The translations under genes and the position numbers were made by a program. DNA of 29,862 nucleotides from Gonium pectorale (lineage: Eukaryota; Chlorophyta; Chlorophyceae; Chlamydomonadales; Volvocaceae), in assembly GCA_001584585.1 (NCBI GenBank), contig LSYV01000016.1, positions 2,112,982 through 2,142,843 on the forward strand, written 5' to 3'. Of the stretch, positions 21,031 through 29,862 are shown in pieces; within the stretch, counting starts at the first letter, position 1, and each line of letters starts with the position of its first letter. The notes beneath the pieces were generated by a model, which worked only from the letters and a program-made list of their open reading frames with translations, did not search any database and was not told the DNA's origin.

Positions 21031-23108
21031 GGCCCTCCCACTGATTCATCCAGCACTGTGACTGAGGAAGCGCTGCGGACTGACGGGGCTGCATGCACTC
21101 GCATGCCCTCTGGCTCACCATTCATCGGTCCTTCATTGAGTCATTAATGGACTTTGCGATGGGTGGCAACGCTGCGACATGCGTTGCGGCGGGCGCGGGC
21201 GCCGCCCTGCCCCGCTCCTTTCTATGTCTTGGCCCTTGCGCCCTCTATCGGTTGAGCGGCGCTGGAGGTGCGTTGCGCTCTCGCAGCCGCCTTGGGCGCC
21301 CGGCTGCTTGGGGCTGCGACCACGTGTTGGGTCGGTTGGCGGTTGATGAGGGGCTGGATGGAGATCCGTTTTGCAGTTAGCCCCGGGCGTGGCGCGCCCG
21401 CTCTCGGAGTTGAGGCAACCGTACGGCAGCACAGCGGGTTGCACGCATGTCCGGATGAGCGCCGTGGTGGCGTTACGGCGAGTCCCTGCGAGATGCCAGG
21501 CCCGTGCCGGCATCTGAGGGGCCGAGGTCCCTGGCTAGGGCACCTTCCTCGCCCTGCATTGCTGTTGACCCGCTGGGGCTGCTGAGTAGCTGGCGGACTC
21601 CCTGCTGTTGCTAGCACCGTACTAGAAACGCTTCATCGTGCTGGTCAGAGTTTGGAGGAAGTTCTTTCATTGCGACGTGTCGCCTTGAGCTTGGTGGATC
21701 ATCGCACGGCGTGCATGGTGTGCGCAGGCTGTGTCTCTTCATCGGACCGCCACGGCCACCCTCGCCGCTGCCTACGCTGTGTAATTCATGACTACCTTTT
21801 GGGGTGCATCCGATCAGTTGGCATACCGATACTTACCGGCTCGTTGGAGCAACCGGGTGCCTGTTTGGTTGGTGAGGTGTTGGAGTGGGCTGGGCAACTG
21901 CACGTCGTACATCCAACGGCCGCGTGAACGTGAATCATCGTTAGCACCGTGGAGTGCTTGTGAGGGCACCGTGACGCGTCCCGCTGGTGTGCGGCATGCA
22001 CCTCACGCATGTACGGCATGTGCGTACGAGCATGCATTGCCTGCGATGATTAGGATGATGTGCCTCGCTGTCATCCGCTTCGTTCGCCTTTCCTGCTGTC
22101 GTCTCGACGTCTTCCATTGCCGCCCGCCGTCGTCAGCACCTCCCTATGTCGTCTCTCCGTCCTCTACGACATTGCCTTCTACCACCGTCCTCAGCAGCCT
22201 CCCCCACCGGCGGCTGCAAACGCGCCCTGCCGTGCATCCCCACCTCCCCGATCTGCCCTCCGTCTGAGAGCCCGCCCACGTTTCAGCGGGTGCACCAGCG
22301 ATCTACTGGCCGCGGCTGGGGCGGCGTGGTGTACTCGCTCACCTCAGCCTCCACTGTTCGCCCATGTTTACCTAAGACTCCACAGGCAGCTCTTCCTCCT
22401 CTACCTTGGTCGAGGCCGGGGCAGCTGGGATGGGAAAGGGTTTGCTTGGGGGCCGTGCAGTTCCATCCCACCGGGTGCACATGCGACAAGAAAAAAAGAG
22501 AACCAGATTCGGGGAAGGCAGCCTCTACAAGAGCCACCCACCTGGCAAACCATAGGGGCCGGTCTCGGCGGCGCCGGGCGACTGCATGCGGCGTCGGGCT
22601 GGGTGGCCCGGGCGACGGCGGCGCGGGGCTGGGCCGCATGGCCAACTGTCTGCGCCCTTTCTCGCTTCTCCGCCTGTAACCTTTCTACAGAAAAAAACGG
22701 AGGCGCGCGGCTGGGCGACATGGGCGACGGCGTTTAAGATCTGGCAGCATGGGCGGCGGCGGTGTGGTGCTTGTGGCACGGGCGGCGGCGGTGCAGTTCG
22801 GCACGAGCGGCGGCAACGCGGAGCTGGGCGGCTCCAATGACCGTGGCGCCGGGCTCGGCGGGGCGTCGGCGGCGCGGATTTGGGCGGAACGGGCGACGGC
22901 GTGACCGGCCGTGGGCCGTCCCTCTCAACCCCCAAGCCAGCCAGCGCCGGAGCCAGGGGCCGGAGCCCCACGCGACCCACCGCCTGCGCGCAGTTCGAAC
23001 GCGCGCGTACGTACCGCCCAAGCACATATACCCTGCTCCCGCCAACCGGTGCGCTCCGGAACCACGTACGCAAGACAACAGCAAGACATGCAAGGCATCA
23101 AGTCTCGC

Positions 23109-23130
23109 CATTGGTTCAGCAGCCTATTAA
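23109..23130 (+). promoter_or_regulatory. Possible core promoter elements of gene C
   Basis: ATTGG (an inverted CCAAT) at about 23110 and CTATTAAAA at about 23124 lie 30-50 bases before the ATG. An alternative AT-rich site, ACATATACC, lies near 23024. If the nearer site is the TATA element, the 5' UTR would be very short and might begin inside the hairpin at 23133-23151; the site at 23024 would give a UTR of about 100 bases. Confidence 0.25.
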
Positions 23131-23132
23131 AA

Positions 23133-23151
23133 GCTAAACTTGTAGTTTAGC
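23133..23151 (+). promoter_or_regulatory. Hairpin just upstream of the gene C start codon
   Basis: GCTAAAC, loop TTGTA, GTTTAGC: a perfect 7-bp inverted repeat ending seven bases before the ATG. In an mRNA it would form a small stem-loop next to the start codon. Confidence 0.6.
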
Positions 23152-23158
23152 AGGGACA

Positions 23159-26100
23159 ATGGCTTCCTGCGGCATCTGCGATGAAGCATATGACGACGCA
23201 CAGAGAGCCCCGCTGGTGATTTCTTGTGGCCATACATTTTGCAGCCAGTGCCTCTCTAAGTTGCGCAAACACGAATGCCCTTTCTGCCGGACGCAACTTC
23301 CGTTCGGTGGGGCAGCGAGCCTCTCTCGGAATTTCGCGCTGCTGGAAGTCATCAATACTACTTCAGATCAGCAATCCTCGGCAGCCGCAACACCCCCGAC
23401 CATTCCCCGCCGCGAGCTCGAGCTTAGCGCAACAGTTCTGGGGGTCGGTGGGACAGGCCGAGTTGTCTTGGGCTCCTACGCTGGTCAGCAGGTGGGTGGG
23501 TATCAAAGCCGACCTGCCACCAGATGTGCACGTGTGCATGGTGCAACCCAAGCGAGAAGGCGCACGATGGCGTGTGCTATTCTGAGGCCCTTCCTGCACA
23601 GCAGCGGCTTCTGTTACTGACCTAATCCTGCAACCCCGGGTCACGGTGGCAGCCATTGGAAATGGTACTCGGCCTGGTCCCCCGGCATGAATACGGTTGT
23701 TCTCCTTGCTCGCCCCCCCCCCCCCGCTCCCCTCCCCACTACACTTAGGTCGCCGTCAAGCTGTTGTCCCTGACGGGGACGCCCTCAGCGCGTCAGGCGC
23801 TGGAGCGGGAAATGCGGCTCCTGGCTCGCGCCTCTGCCACCTGCCGCCACGTGGTGAAGGTGCTGGGCGTGAGCGTGCTGGGTGGCGGGGGAGGTGCGGA
23901 GGAGATGGCGCTGGTGATGCGGCGGTACCCGCGGAGCCTCAAGCAGCATCTGGACACACAGCCAGGTATGGTGGGGGTGTTTGCTTCGTTGCACTGAGCC
24001 ACCGCGCTCTATCCCTCTTTTGGCTGCCATGTATGTCCTTTGTGGATGGGGGGGCTGTCCGTCCTATGTGGAAGCAGCAGGGTGGTAATGAACGTACCCT
24101 CAGTGCTAGCTCTTGCCCTTCAGTGTGATAATGCGGACATGTGTGTCAGGCATGGTAGGGTCGGTGGCGGGTGCTGAAATTGGACAAAGTGACGTCCTTC
24201 TGGGCGGCGGGCATGTACGTGTCTCGAGGGTGCTTACGAACCCCCGAACACACCAACCTGATGGACTGTCTACTCGTCCCAACTGCAGACGGCAAGCTGG
24301 GCCCCGGTGAGGTGCTGCTCCTGGCGCAAGACCTGCTGCGGGGGTTGGCCGAGCTGCACGGCCTGGGCATCGTCATGGCGGACCTCAAACCCGACAACGT
24401 GCTTCTGGACGAGGCGGGCGCACCGCTGCTGTGCGACTTTGGCATAGCGCACGCCGTGTCCACCACCACGGGCTACACCGCCACGTCGACCAGTGGCACC
24501 TTCAACTACATGTAAGGAGATGTATACGTGTGTGGTGCCGTCAGAGGTGCGTGGTAGTCGCTGTGGATGGATGGCACACGTGCATATGGTGGTGTAGGTG
24601 GTGGCTTGTGCCATCCCAATATATTGGGTATATGGGCACTGTGATTGTGGCCCTGTGATGCCCAAGCCCTCGGTATCTTTTTTCATGGCACTCCCTGGCC
24701 CGACTGCGTGTCCCGCCACAGGGCTCCCGAGCAGTTCCACATGGGTAGCCGCATCACGCCGCAGTGCGACATGTGGGCTCTGGGCGCCACGCTGCTGCAC
24801 CTGCTCACCGGCCGGCCGCCGTGGTTCGGGTGCAACATGGCCCAGATCTTCGCAACAGTAGGTATGGGCAGGTGGGGCAGGCGCGCGGCGGTGGCTGGCA
24901 GTGCTGAAGAGGGTGTCTGCTCATGAATACTCGAACCAGCAGGGCTTAAAAGAGGTAGGGCTTCTCAGTGCGTGGCCAAGCTGATGAGCGGGGACGGTAC
25001 GAACGTCCGTCGTCTTTACTGCAGCAGCAAGGCTACTGCTGACGGAGAGCAGGCTCGTCCCACCGGCAGGCTGCTCAAGGTGACGGAGCTGTAAGGCGTG
25101 TAGTATATAGTAGCTAAAGCATGTGGGAACGGCTAGCTAGCTAGAAGGGCTTCACCGCCGCAAGGTTGACCTTCATTTCTTCATGCATGCCCCGTTCTGC
25201 AGGTGGGAATGCAGCGCACAGCCCCCGACATCCCCGCCAGCGGCCTGCCTCCGCCGCTGCTGGGGCTGCTGCAGGCGTGCCTGCGACCCGAGCCCAGTGC
25301 GCGGCCCAGCGCGAAGGCGGCGCTGGAGGTGATGGTGGCGGAGCTGAAGAACGCGCTGTCACGGCCGCCGCAGCCGCCGCAGCTCAGCCGTGCAGAGGTA
25401 AGCGAGGAAGGCGCTTCTGGCATCGCAGCGCTGGGCCGTTCACATCTACCGGAAGGGTGGCTGGTCGGATCGGTGGATGCGCTTTGCTCGCTCGATCTGC
25501 GCCCAGGAACCTCTGCTTGCTGTCCCCGGGGGTCTGCGGGCATTATCTTGGCCCTCAACCTTGCTTGGAGAGGAGAATCCGCCCTGTGCGCTGCCAAGTA
25601 GGCAATCATGGGTAGGTAGGTGTCCGCTGCACCTCGTGATCCCAAAGCGCACACGCACCCCTCCCCGCCCTCCTCCGCAGGACGGCCAGGCGGGCAACCT
25701 GTCGGGCCCCGCTGCAGAGCCGCCCCGCGCTACTCCGCCTCCGCCCGCCCCCGCGCTGTCTAGGGCGGAGGTATGTGCGCACACTGTGCCACCCGAGTGT
25801 GTCGTGCGTCTTTGTGTATTGCTTGCTAGTTTGTTCTATTTGTTTGTCCGGTCGTCCTCTAAGTATATGCGTAGTTATCGTTGCGGCGTCGCCCTGCTGT
25901 CGCTACATGTAGCACGACGTTATTCCCACCGACAAACAGCGCATCTGCTTGTGAGCGTTTTCACACGTACGGCAGGAGCACGACGTACACATATGCAAAT
26001 AACGATGGAGGACGTTGGGTCAAATGCAGCGCCGCGCGTTCGTGGTCAGCGGACCATCCTAGCTTGCATCAAAGCAAGCAGCATTGACATTTATCTATGT

Positions 26101-29100
26101 TGCTGTACATTGCAGAGGCAGCGCTTATCGGAGGACCTGCTTCAGGCCTGCAGAGATGGTGATAGTGCCCGAGTGGAGCAAGTGCTGCGGCAGGGGTTGG
26201 ATCCCAACTGCGTCAATGACCGGGTGAGGACGCCGATGCATCACGACTTGCCGGCTCCAGACACATCATCGAAGCTCGCATATGTCATCACGCCCACCGC
26301 TGCGTTCGCACCACTACTCCATCCGTCCCAAATCCGCCCGCTCTCCCTCCTCTATCTACCCAATTAGTACACATGTTGAAATGGAACGACGCATACGACG
26401 AGCGTAAGCGCGAAAGTGATGGTGTTGTTGTAGGACCCATGTAGCACACTTGTGTGCACGTATGCGTTTTCCTTTTCAACATGTATATACAAGCCAAACC
26501 AACAGGCCCCGCCCCCCTATTATCACCATGCCGCTTCTGCTCAGCAGCAGGATGGACATACTCCGCTGCATGTCGCCGCCAGCAAAGGCCACGCGGAGGC
26601 GGTGCGGGCGCTGCTGAGCGCGGGTGCCAACAAGGACGCGGTCGTCCCGGTATGTGTGTGTATGCGTGTGTATGTGTGTGTGAGTGTGCGGCTGTTTGGG
26701 GGGGCCGCGCGGACCGCGCATGACGTGGTCAACACGACTGGGCCCGCACGACCCAGCCACAAGCACAGGGGTCAGTCTAAAGCTCCCGCACGAAACACCG
26801 CCAGCTCCTGGCTTCCTTCACCTTCCCACCCAGCGCTTACTACTCGTACACCGATCCGTTTGCACATCAATCTAAGTCCCCATCCTTCTCATCCAGCGTC
26901 TACCGTATCTATCTTTCTTACACATTCATCCACCCACCCAACAGCACCCGCATCCGTCCTCAAGCGGCAAACTACGGAATGAAGCTATCCGGTTTACCGC
27001 GAAAGTCTGCTCACGTGTACTTTTGTTCATGGTTCCCTCCGTCCGCCGCTGCTCCTCAGAATGGTCTGACTCCGCTGCACATGGCCGCCTCCAACGGTCA
27101 CATGGAGGTACTGCGGGCGCTCCTAGCTGTGGGCGCCAACAAGGAGGCGGTCGACATGGTGCGGTTGTGTGCTTGCGTCTGTCGGGTCTGAGGCGGGCGG
27201 GGCCAGGTGTGTGCGGGCGAGGGGTGGTGCAGCCCCTTTCCCTGTATGTCTGTTCATAAACACACGTTGTCCCCGAAGGTTTGTTCCAGCTCCATCCGAA
27301 CCAGCGTAGCTGTGCAAGGTGGCGGCGTGAGGGGCCGGCGGCGCGCTTTGCGGCTGCATGCGGCCCGTCTGTCGTCTGTCGTACCTGTCGTACACGGCAT
27401 CCGTACATACACTGCGACGTGCCGACTCACGTACATTTACCCGTCTCCTTGACTATATACATATATACCCCTCATCATTGGTGCTTCTACCTCCATTCAT
27501 ACCATTCCCTCACCTAGCATTCCCCCCGGCCACCCGCCGGCTCCTCTTCGACCTGCCGCTTCAACGCAGTACGGACAGACCCCGCTGCACACTGCTGCCG
27601 TGTACGACCACGTGGAGGCGGTACGGGCATTGTTGCGCGAGAGTGCGAACAAGGAGGCGACGGACACGGTGTGTCATATGAGTGCGGTGAGGGGAAGGGC
27701 ATGACTTACACACAAACGAGGTTCGACACAAATCCCACCCCTGAAGATGCATCCCAATGCCAAACAAGCGCAGCACAAGGGAGCTATGCAAGTTGCGTGA
27801 GGGGTCGCTGCGCTTTGTTTGCCTGTCGCCTGCTCCCATCTGTGGTACAAGAACACCCACAGACCCGCACCTTCTTTCCCACCTGCCGTCTCTGCACAGG
27901 ATGGACAGACTCCGCTCCACAGAGCCGCCTGCAAGGGTCACGCGGGGACTGTGCGGGCGCTGCTGGGGGCGGGCGCCAACAACGAAGCTGTCAACAAGGT
28001 TTGGGCTGGGGGCCGCTGAGTGTCTACGGCGTGAAGTGCTTAGGCTGTGACGGCGAAGGCGAAGCACCGTTGACTCGGAACTGGGGGCATTTCTTTGCGG
28101 GCGGCGCTTCAATATGCGTGGGATCGGTCGCGGTAAGGGCGACAGGGGCAAGACAGGGGCAGATGACAGGGGCAAGACTTCGATGGCCTGGGCTTGGGAG
28201 GCACGGCGCTGCGGGGCGGGGGAATTAGGGGGTCAGTAGGGAATAGAGGTGGGTGCATGTGAGGGAAGGGGAAGGCGATCGGGCACTGGATGGCTAGCAC
28301 GCGCAGTGATCGTGCCCCTCCATCCCCAGCAGCCGCCCCTCCATCTCCAGCAGCCGCCTCTCCATCTCCAGCAGCCGCCCCTCCATCCCCAGCAGCCGCC
28401 TCGCCATCCTCCTCGCTGCTTAGTTTGCGACTGTCGCCACCCTCCTCGCCCGCTCAAGATGTATGCCCCTGAGCTGTTTCAAGCAGCCCAAGATAGCCGC
28501 ACAAACAAACACACGCACCGACCTCCGCAGGGGGCTTCGCCTGTGCCACGCACCAACCGCCAGCAGCAGCTCACGAACCGCCCTGGTGACTCATGCCGTA
28601 CACGGGGATGCATGCCACTCTCCACCGCCGTAAGCAGCTCGCCTGAAGCTCTTTTGCACAATCGCCCGCACCCTCTCATCGCCTCTCCTCAGTACGGACA
28701 GACCCCGCTGCACTTTGCTGCCATGTACGACCACGTGGAGGCGGTACGGGCATTGCTGGGCGCGACTGCGAACAAGGAGGCGGCCGACATGGTAGGCGTG
28801 CGGGTGTGGCTGTGTTGGGGCCGAGCATTGCGTGTGAGGGGGGACCCGGCCCTGTCCCCAGGTTACCCTGCAGGGGATGTCGTGTTGCACCTTCCAGCTG
28901 GAAGGTGCAGCACGACGCCTTGCCTACAAGCAAACAAGCCTAAGGTTGCTGCTTGTGCTAGGTGCAAGCGCGAAGGACCAGCGCGCTTTGCATGCCGTCG
29001 TGTCTCGTGTTCCGTTTGTCACCGCACACCGCAGATAGATACCGGTAGACGCACATGCGTTGTGTGGCAGGTCCAATGCCATGGCCGCTGATCCGATGCG

Positions 29101-29217
29101 ACGCCCCGATGGTGCCTCACACGTACCCCTCCGGTTCCCTGCCCCCCGCCCGACCAGTTCAAGGCCACGGCTCCGGTATCTTCTGGAAACGCGGAGGCGG
29201 GCAGGGCTGCAAGCTAA
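23159..29217 (+). CDS. Gene C: RING finger - protein kinase - ankyrin repeat protein (KEG-like)
   Basis: Exons by splice sites and phase: 23159-23491, 23749-23965, 24289-24511, 24722-24857, 25203-25397, 25681-25770, 26116-26223, 26551-26649, 27060-27158, 27570-27668, 27900-27998, 28693-28791, 29158-29217 (TAA). Total 1857 bases, 618 residues. The ATG sits in a good context (ACAATGG). Order: C3HC4 RING (4-43), kinase domain (about 90-352), Pro-rich hinge with two LSRAE segments, a partial ankyrin cap (399-434), five ankyrin repeats (435-599), and a 19-residue tail. RING-kinase-ankyrin is the order of plant KEG E3 ubiquitin ligases, which are much longer and end in HERC2-like repeats not seen here. 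A ubiquitin ligase with a kinase module and a protein-binding ankyrin arm is inferred. The terminal exon is the least certain part. Confidence 0.8.
23168..23287 (+). other. C3HC4 RING finger of gene C
   Basis: Zinc ligands Cys4, Cys7, Cys23, His25, Cys28, Cys31, Cys40 and Cys43, with spacing C-x2-C-x15-C-x-H-x2-C-x2-C-x8-C-x2-C. CGHTFC and CPFCR are classic RING motifs. The domain is at the extreme N-terminus, as in KEG, and predicts E2 binding and E3 ligase activity. Confidence 0.92.
23429..25350 (+). other. Protein kinase domain of gene C
   Basis: Glycine loop GVGGTGRV (95-102), VAVK with Lys115, likely helix-C Glu132, catalytic loop MADLKPDN with Asp215, Lys217 and Asn220, DFG at 233-235, APE at 259-261, DMWALG with Asp274, and the late Arg in SARPSA (Arg337). 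All key catalytic residues are present, but the HRD triad reads Met-Ala-Asp, so this is a non-RD kinase. It spans five exons. Serine/threonine specificity is suggested by DLKPDN. Confidence 0.9.
23713..23725. repeat. C13 homopolymer in gene C intron 1
   Basis: Thirteen C residues in the pyrimidine-rich region before the acceptor at 23748. They probably contribute to its pyrimidine tract. Confidence 0.85.
26650..26690. repeat. GT-rich tract at the donor of ankyrin exon 1
   Basis: GTATGTGTGTGTATGCGTGTGTATG and continuing GT dinucleotides start at the donor itself (26650), giving several possible GT donor sites. Confidence 0.7.
28315..28398. repeat. 21-bp minisatellite, four copies, in gene C intron
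   Basis: Unit CCCCTCCATCYCCAGCAGCCG (fourth-position and Y variants), four copies and part of a fifth, in the intron 27999-28692. In one frame it would encode Pro-Pro-Ser-Pro-Ala-Ala repeats, and that frame is open into the next ankyrin exon. I treat it as intronic. Confidence 0.85.
28879..28916. repeat. 38-bp near-perfect palindrome
   Basis: Arms of 19 bases meet with no spacer at CAG/CTG. Only one pair is not Watson-Crick (T28885 against G28910, a wobble in RNA). The inner 24 bases, TGCACCTTCCAG and its complement, are perfect apart from their outermost context. It lies in the last intron of gene C. Confidence 0.85.
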
Positions 29218-29359
29218 TAGCAGCTGTTGATCCTGTGTCGAAAACGGAGGTCGGCCCGCCGCCTAACTGGGCATTCGGGAGATGCACATGTGCTGTGTCG
29301 CAGGAATGCCTGGCTAGGGTCGCTGCTTGCAAGCCCTGTCTATGTGTACACGGCTGCTA

Positions 29360-29364
29360 TGTAA
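29360..29364 (+). terminator. Poly(A) signal TGTAA of gene C
   Basis: TGTAA lies 143 bases after the proposed TAA at 29215-29217. The distance is normal for a volvocine-type 3' UTR and supports ending gene C at the 29158-29217 exon. Confidence 0.45.
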
Positions 29365-29862
29365 GTATATACACGTGCGTGCCTGTCTCGGCCCCGCCGA
29401 GCGGGTGCGGCCGTGCCTTCCCACGCTCCAGACGGCTGGCGGCCCTCTTCGTTCACGCTGCCGTCACGGAAGCGGTGCTGCGCTGTGCCGTCGGTGCTAT
29501 ATCTCAGGGAGCGGGATCCCCTCGCTTGCTCATGATGAGCCGCACTCGCCGTCTGCAAATACATGGCGCCATCGTATCAGGCGGCGGCGATGACCTGCGG
29601 GACGGTGACGGCCTGTGCAGAGCCGTGCAGCGGAGCGCTGCACAGGGGTCCGCTGTCCGCTCTCTCTCTCACACTGCCGCTAGTATCTCGGGCGAACGGG
29701 CCATCTGGACCCATATTTCTGTTTGGACTGCCATGAAACGCGTGACCAGCACCACACTTAGGGGCTGGTCCCGTGCGGCAAGGACTGCGGTGTGCTTCTC
29801 GGACGAACAGAGGAGCAGCACTGCGGCGGGTTTTGCAGGGCAGCTGCAGTTGCTTAGGGCTG
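29365..29862. other. 3' flank with no supported gene
   Basis: I see no domain, ankyrin exon or repeat here. Open frames are short and uninformative. A further gene may begin beyond the window. Confidence 0.5.

Larger units (their letters stand above)
20838..23158. other. Intergenic region between genes B and C
   Basis: No gene can be supported on either strand. There is no TGTAA within 900 bases of the gene B stop (only CGTAAAA near 20920). TATAAA occurs at 21025 and TGTAA at 21779 and about 22675. From about 22560 to 22920 there is imperfect GGCGACGGCGGCG/GGGCTGGG-rich low-complexity sequence that produces long but unconvincing open frames. An A-rich patch (AAAAAAA) lies near 22491. Confidence 0.6.
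26116..28791 (+). other. Ankyrin repeat array of gene C, one repeat per exon
   Basis: A capping half-repeat (LSEDLLQACRDGDSARVEQV) at 26116-26223 is followed by five 99-base, phase-0 exons. Each encodes exactly 33 residues of the form (D/N/Y)G.TPLH.AA....H...VRALL..(G/S/T)AN(K/N)(D/E)A. Starts: 26551, 27060, 27570, 27900, 28693. Repeats 3 and 5 share YGQTPLH and YDHVEAVRALL and differ at about 10 of 99 bases. Ankyrin arrays bind partner proteins, here probably the substrate. Confidence 0.9.

Noticed and set aside
22060..22737. Open frames of about 180-225 codons before gene C
   Set aside because: They are rich in Pro, Arg, Ala and low-complexity sequence, overlap on both strands, and show no domain or splice-consistent extension.
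28955..29020. Possible MYND or other zinc finger (CARCKREGPARFAC)
   Set aside because: The Cys spacing does not fit MYND, and related blocks in two earlier introns lack the Cys pattern and contain stops, so it is more likely intronic.

Overview
The window looks like nuclear DNA of a GC-rich, intron-rich green alga, most likely of the Chlamydomonas/volvocine type. The evidence is: genes split into many short, strongly GC3-biased exons; introns mostly of the GTGAGT/GTGCGT...CAG type; TGTAA poly(A)-type signals after two of the three genes; long AC/GT microsatellites; and numerous intronic minisatellites. No species can be named from the sequence alone. All three genes I can support are on the + strand, and none is given a gene symbol.

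Region 1 (52-4259) is the 3' part of a gene for a large secreted protein, gene A. Its 5' end lies outside the window. Region 2 (7190-20837) is a complete tandem paralogue, gene B: 22 exons by my reconstruction, 1706 residues, with an 859-base assembly gap in one intron. Gene B has a signal peptide, a DNRLRE/CBM96-like domain and two parallel beta-helix modules. The second helix module is interrupted by a domain that resembles one I know from secreted bacterial (especially actinobacterial) proteins. The last seven exons of A and B have identical lengths and phases.

Region 3 (23159-29217) is gene C: a RING finger, a protein kinase domain and a run of ankyrin repeats, with one 33-residue repeat per 99-base exon. 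This is the domain order of the plant KEEP ON GOING (KEG) E3 ligases, but shorter and without an obvious HERC2-like tail. Its kinase keeps the catalytic Asp, Lys, Asn and DFG but has Met-Ala-Asp in place of His-Arg-Asp.

The intergenic stretches 4464-7189 and 20838-23158 hold no gene I can support. They contain a 117-bp tandem repeat, two TATA-like sites and GC-rich low-complexity sequence. The most interesting points are: an in-frame 43-codon duplication after the stop of gene A; an intronic block that is better conserved between A and B than the adjacent exon; the beta-helix/inserted-domain architecture; the compact RING-kinase-ankyrin gene with recently duplicated exons; and a 38-bp near-perfect palindrome in its last intron. 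Exon models are by eye, from splice sites, reading phase and the A/B comparison, and have no transcript support.
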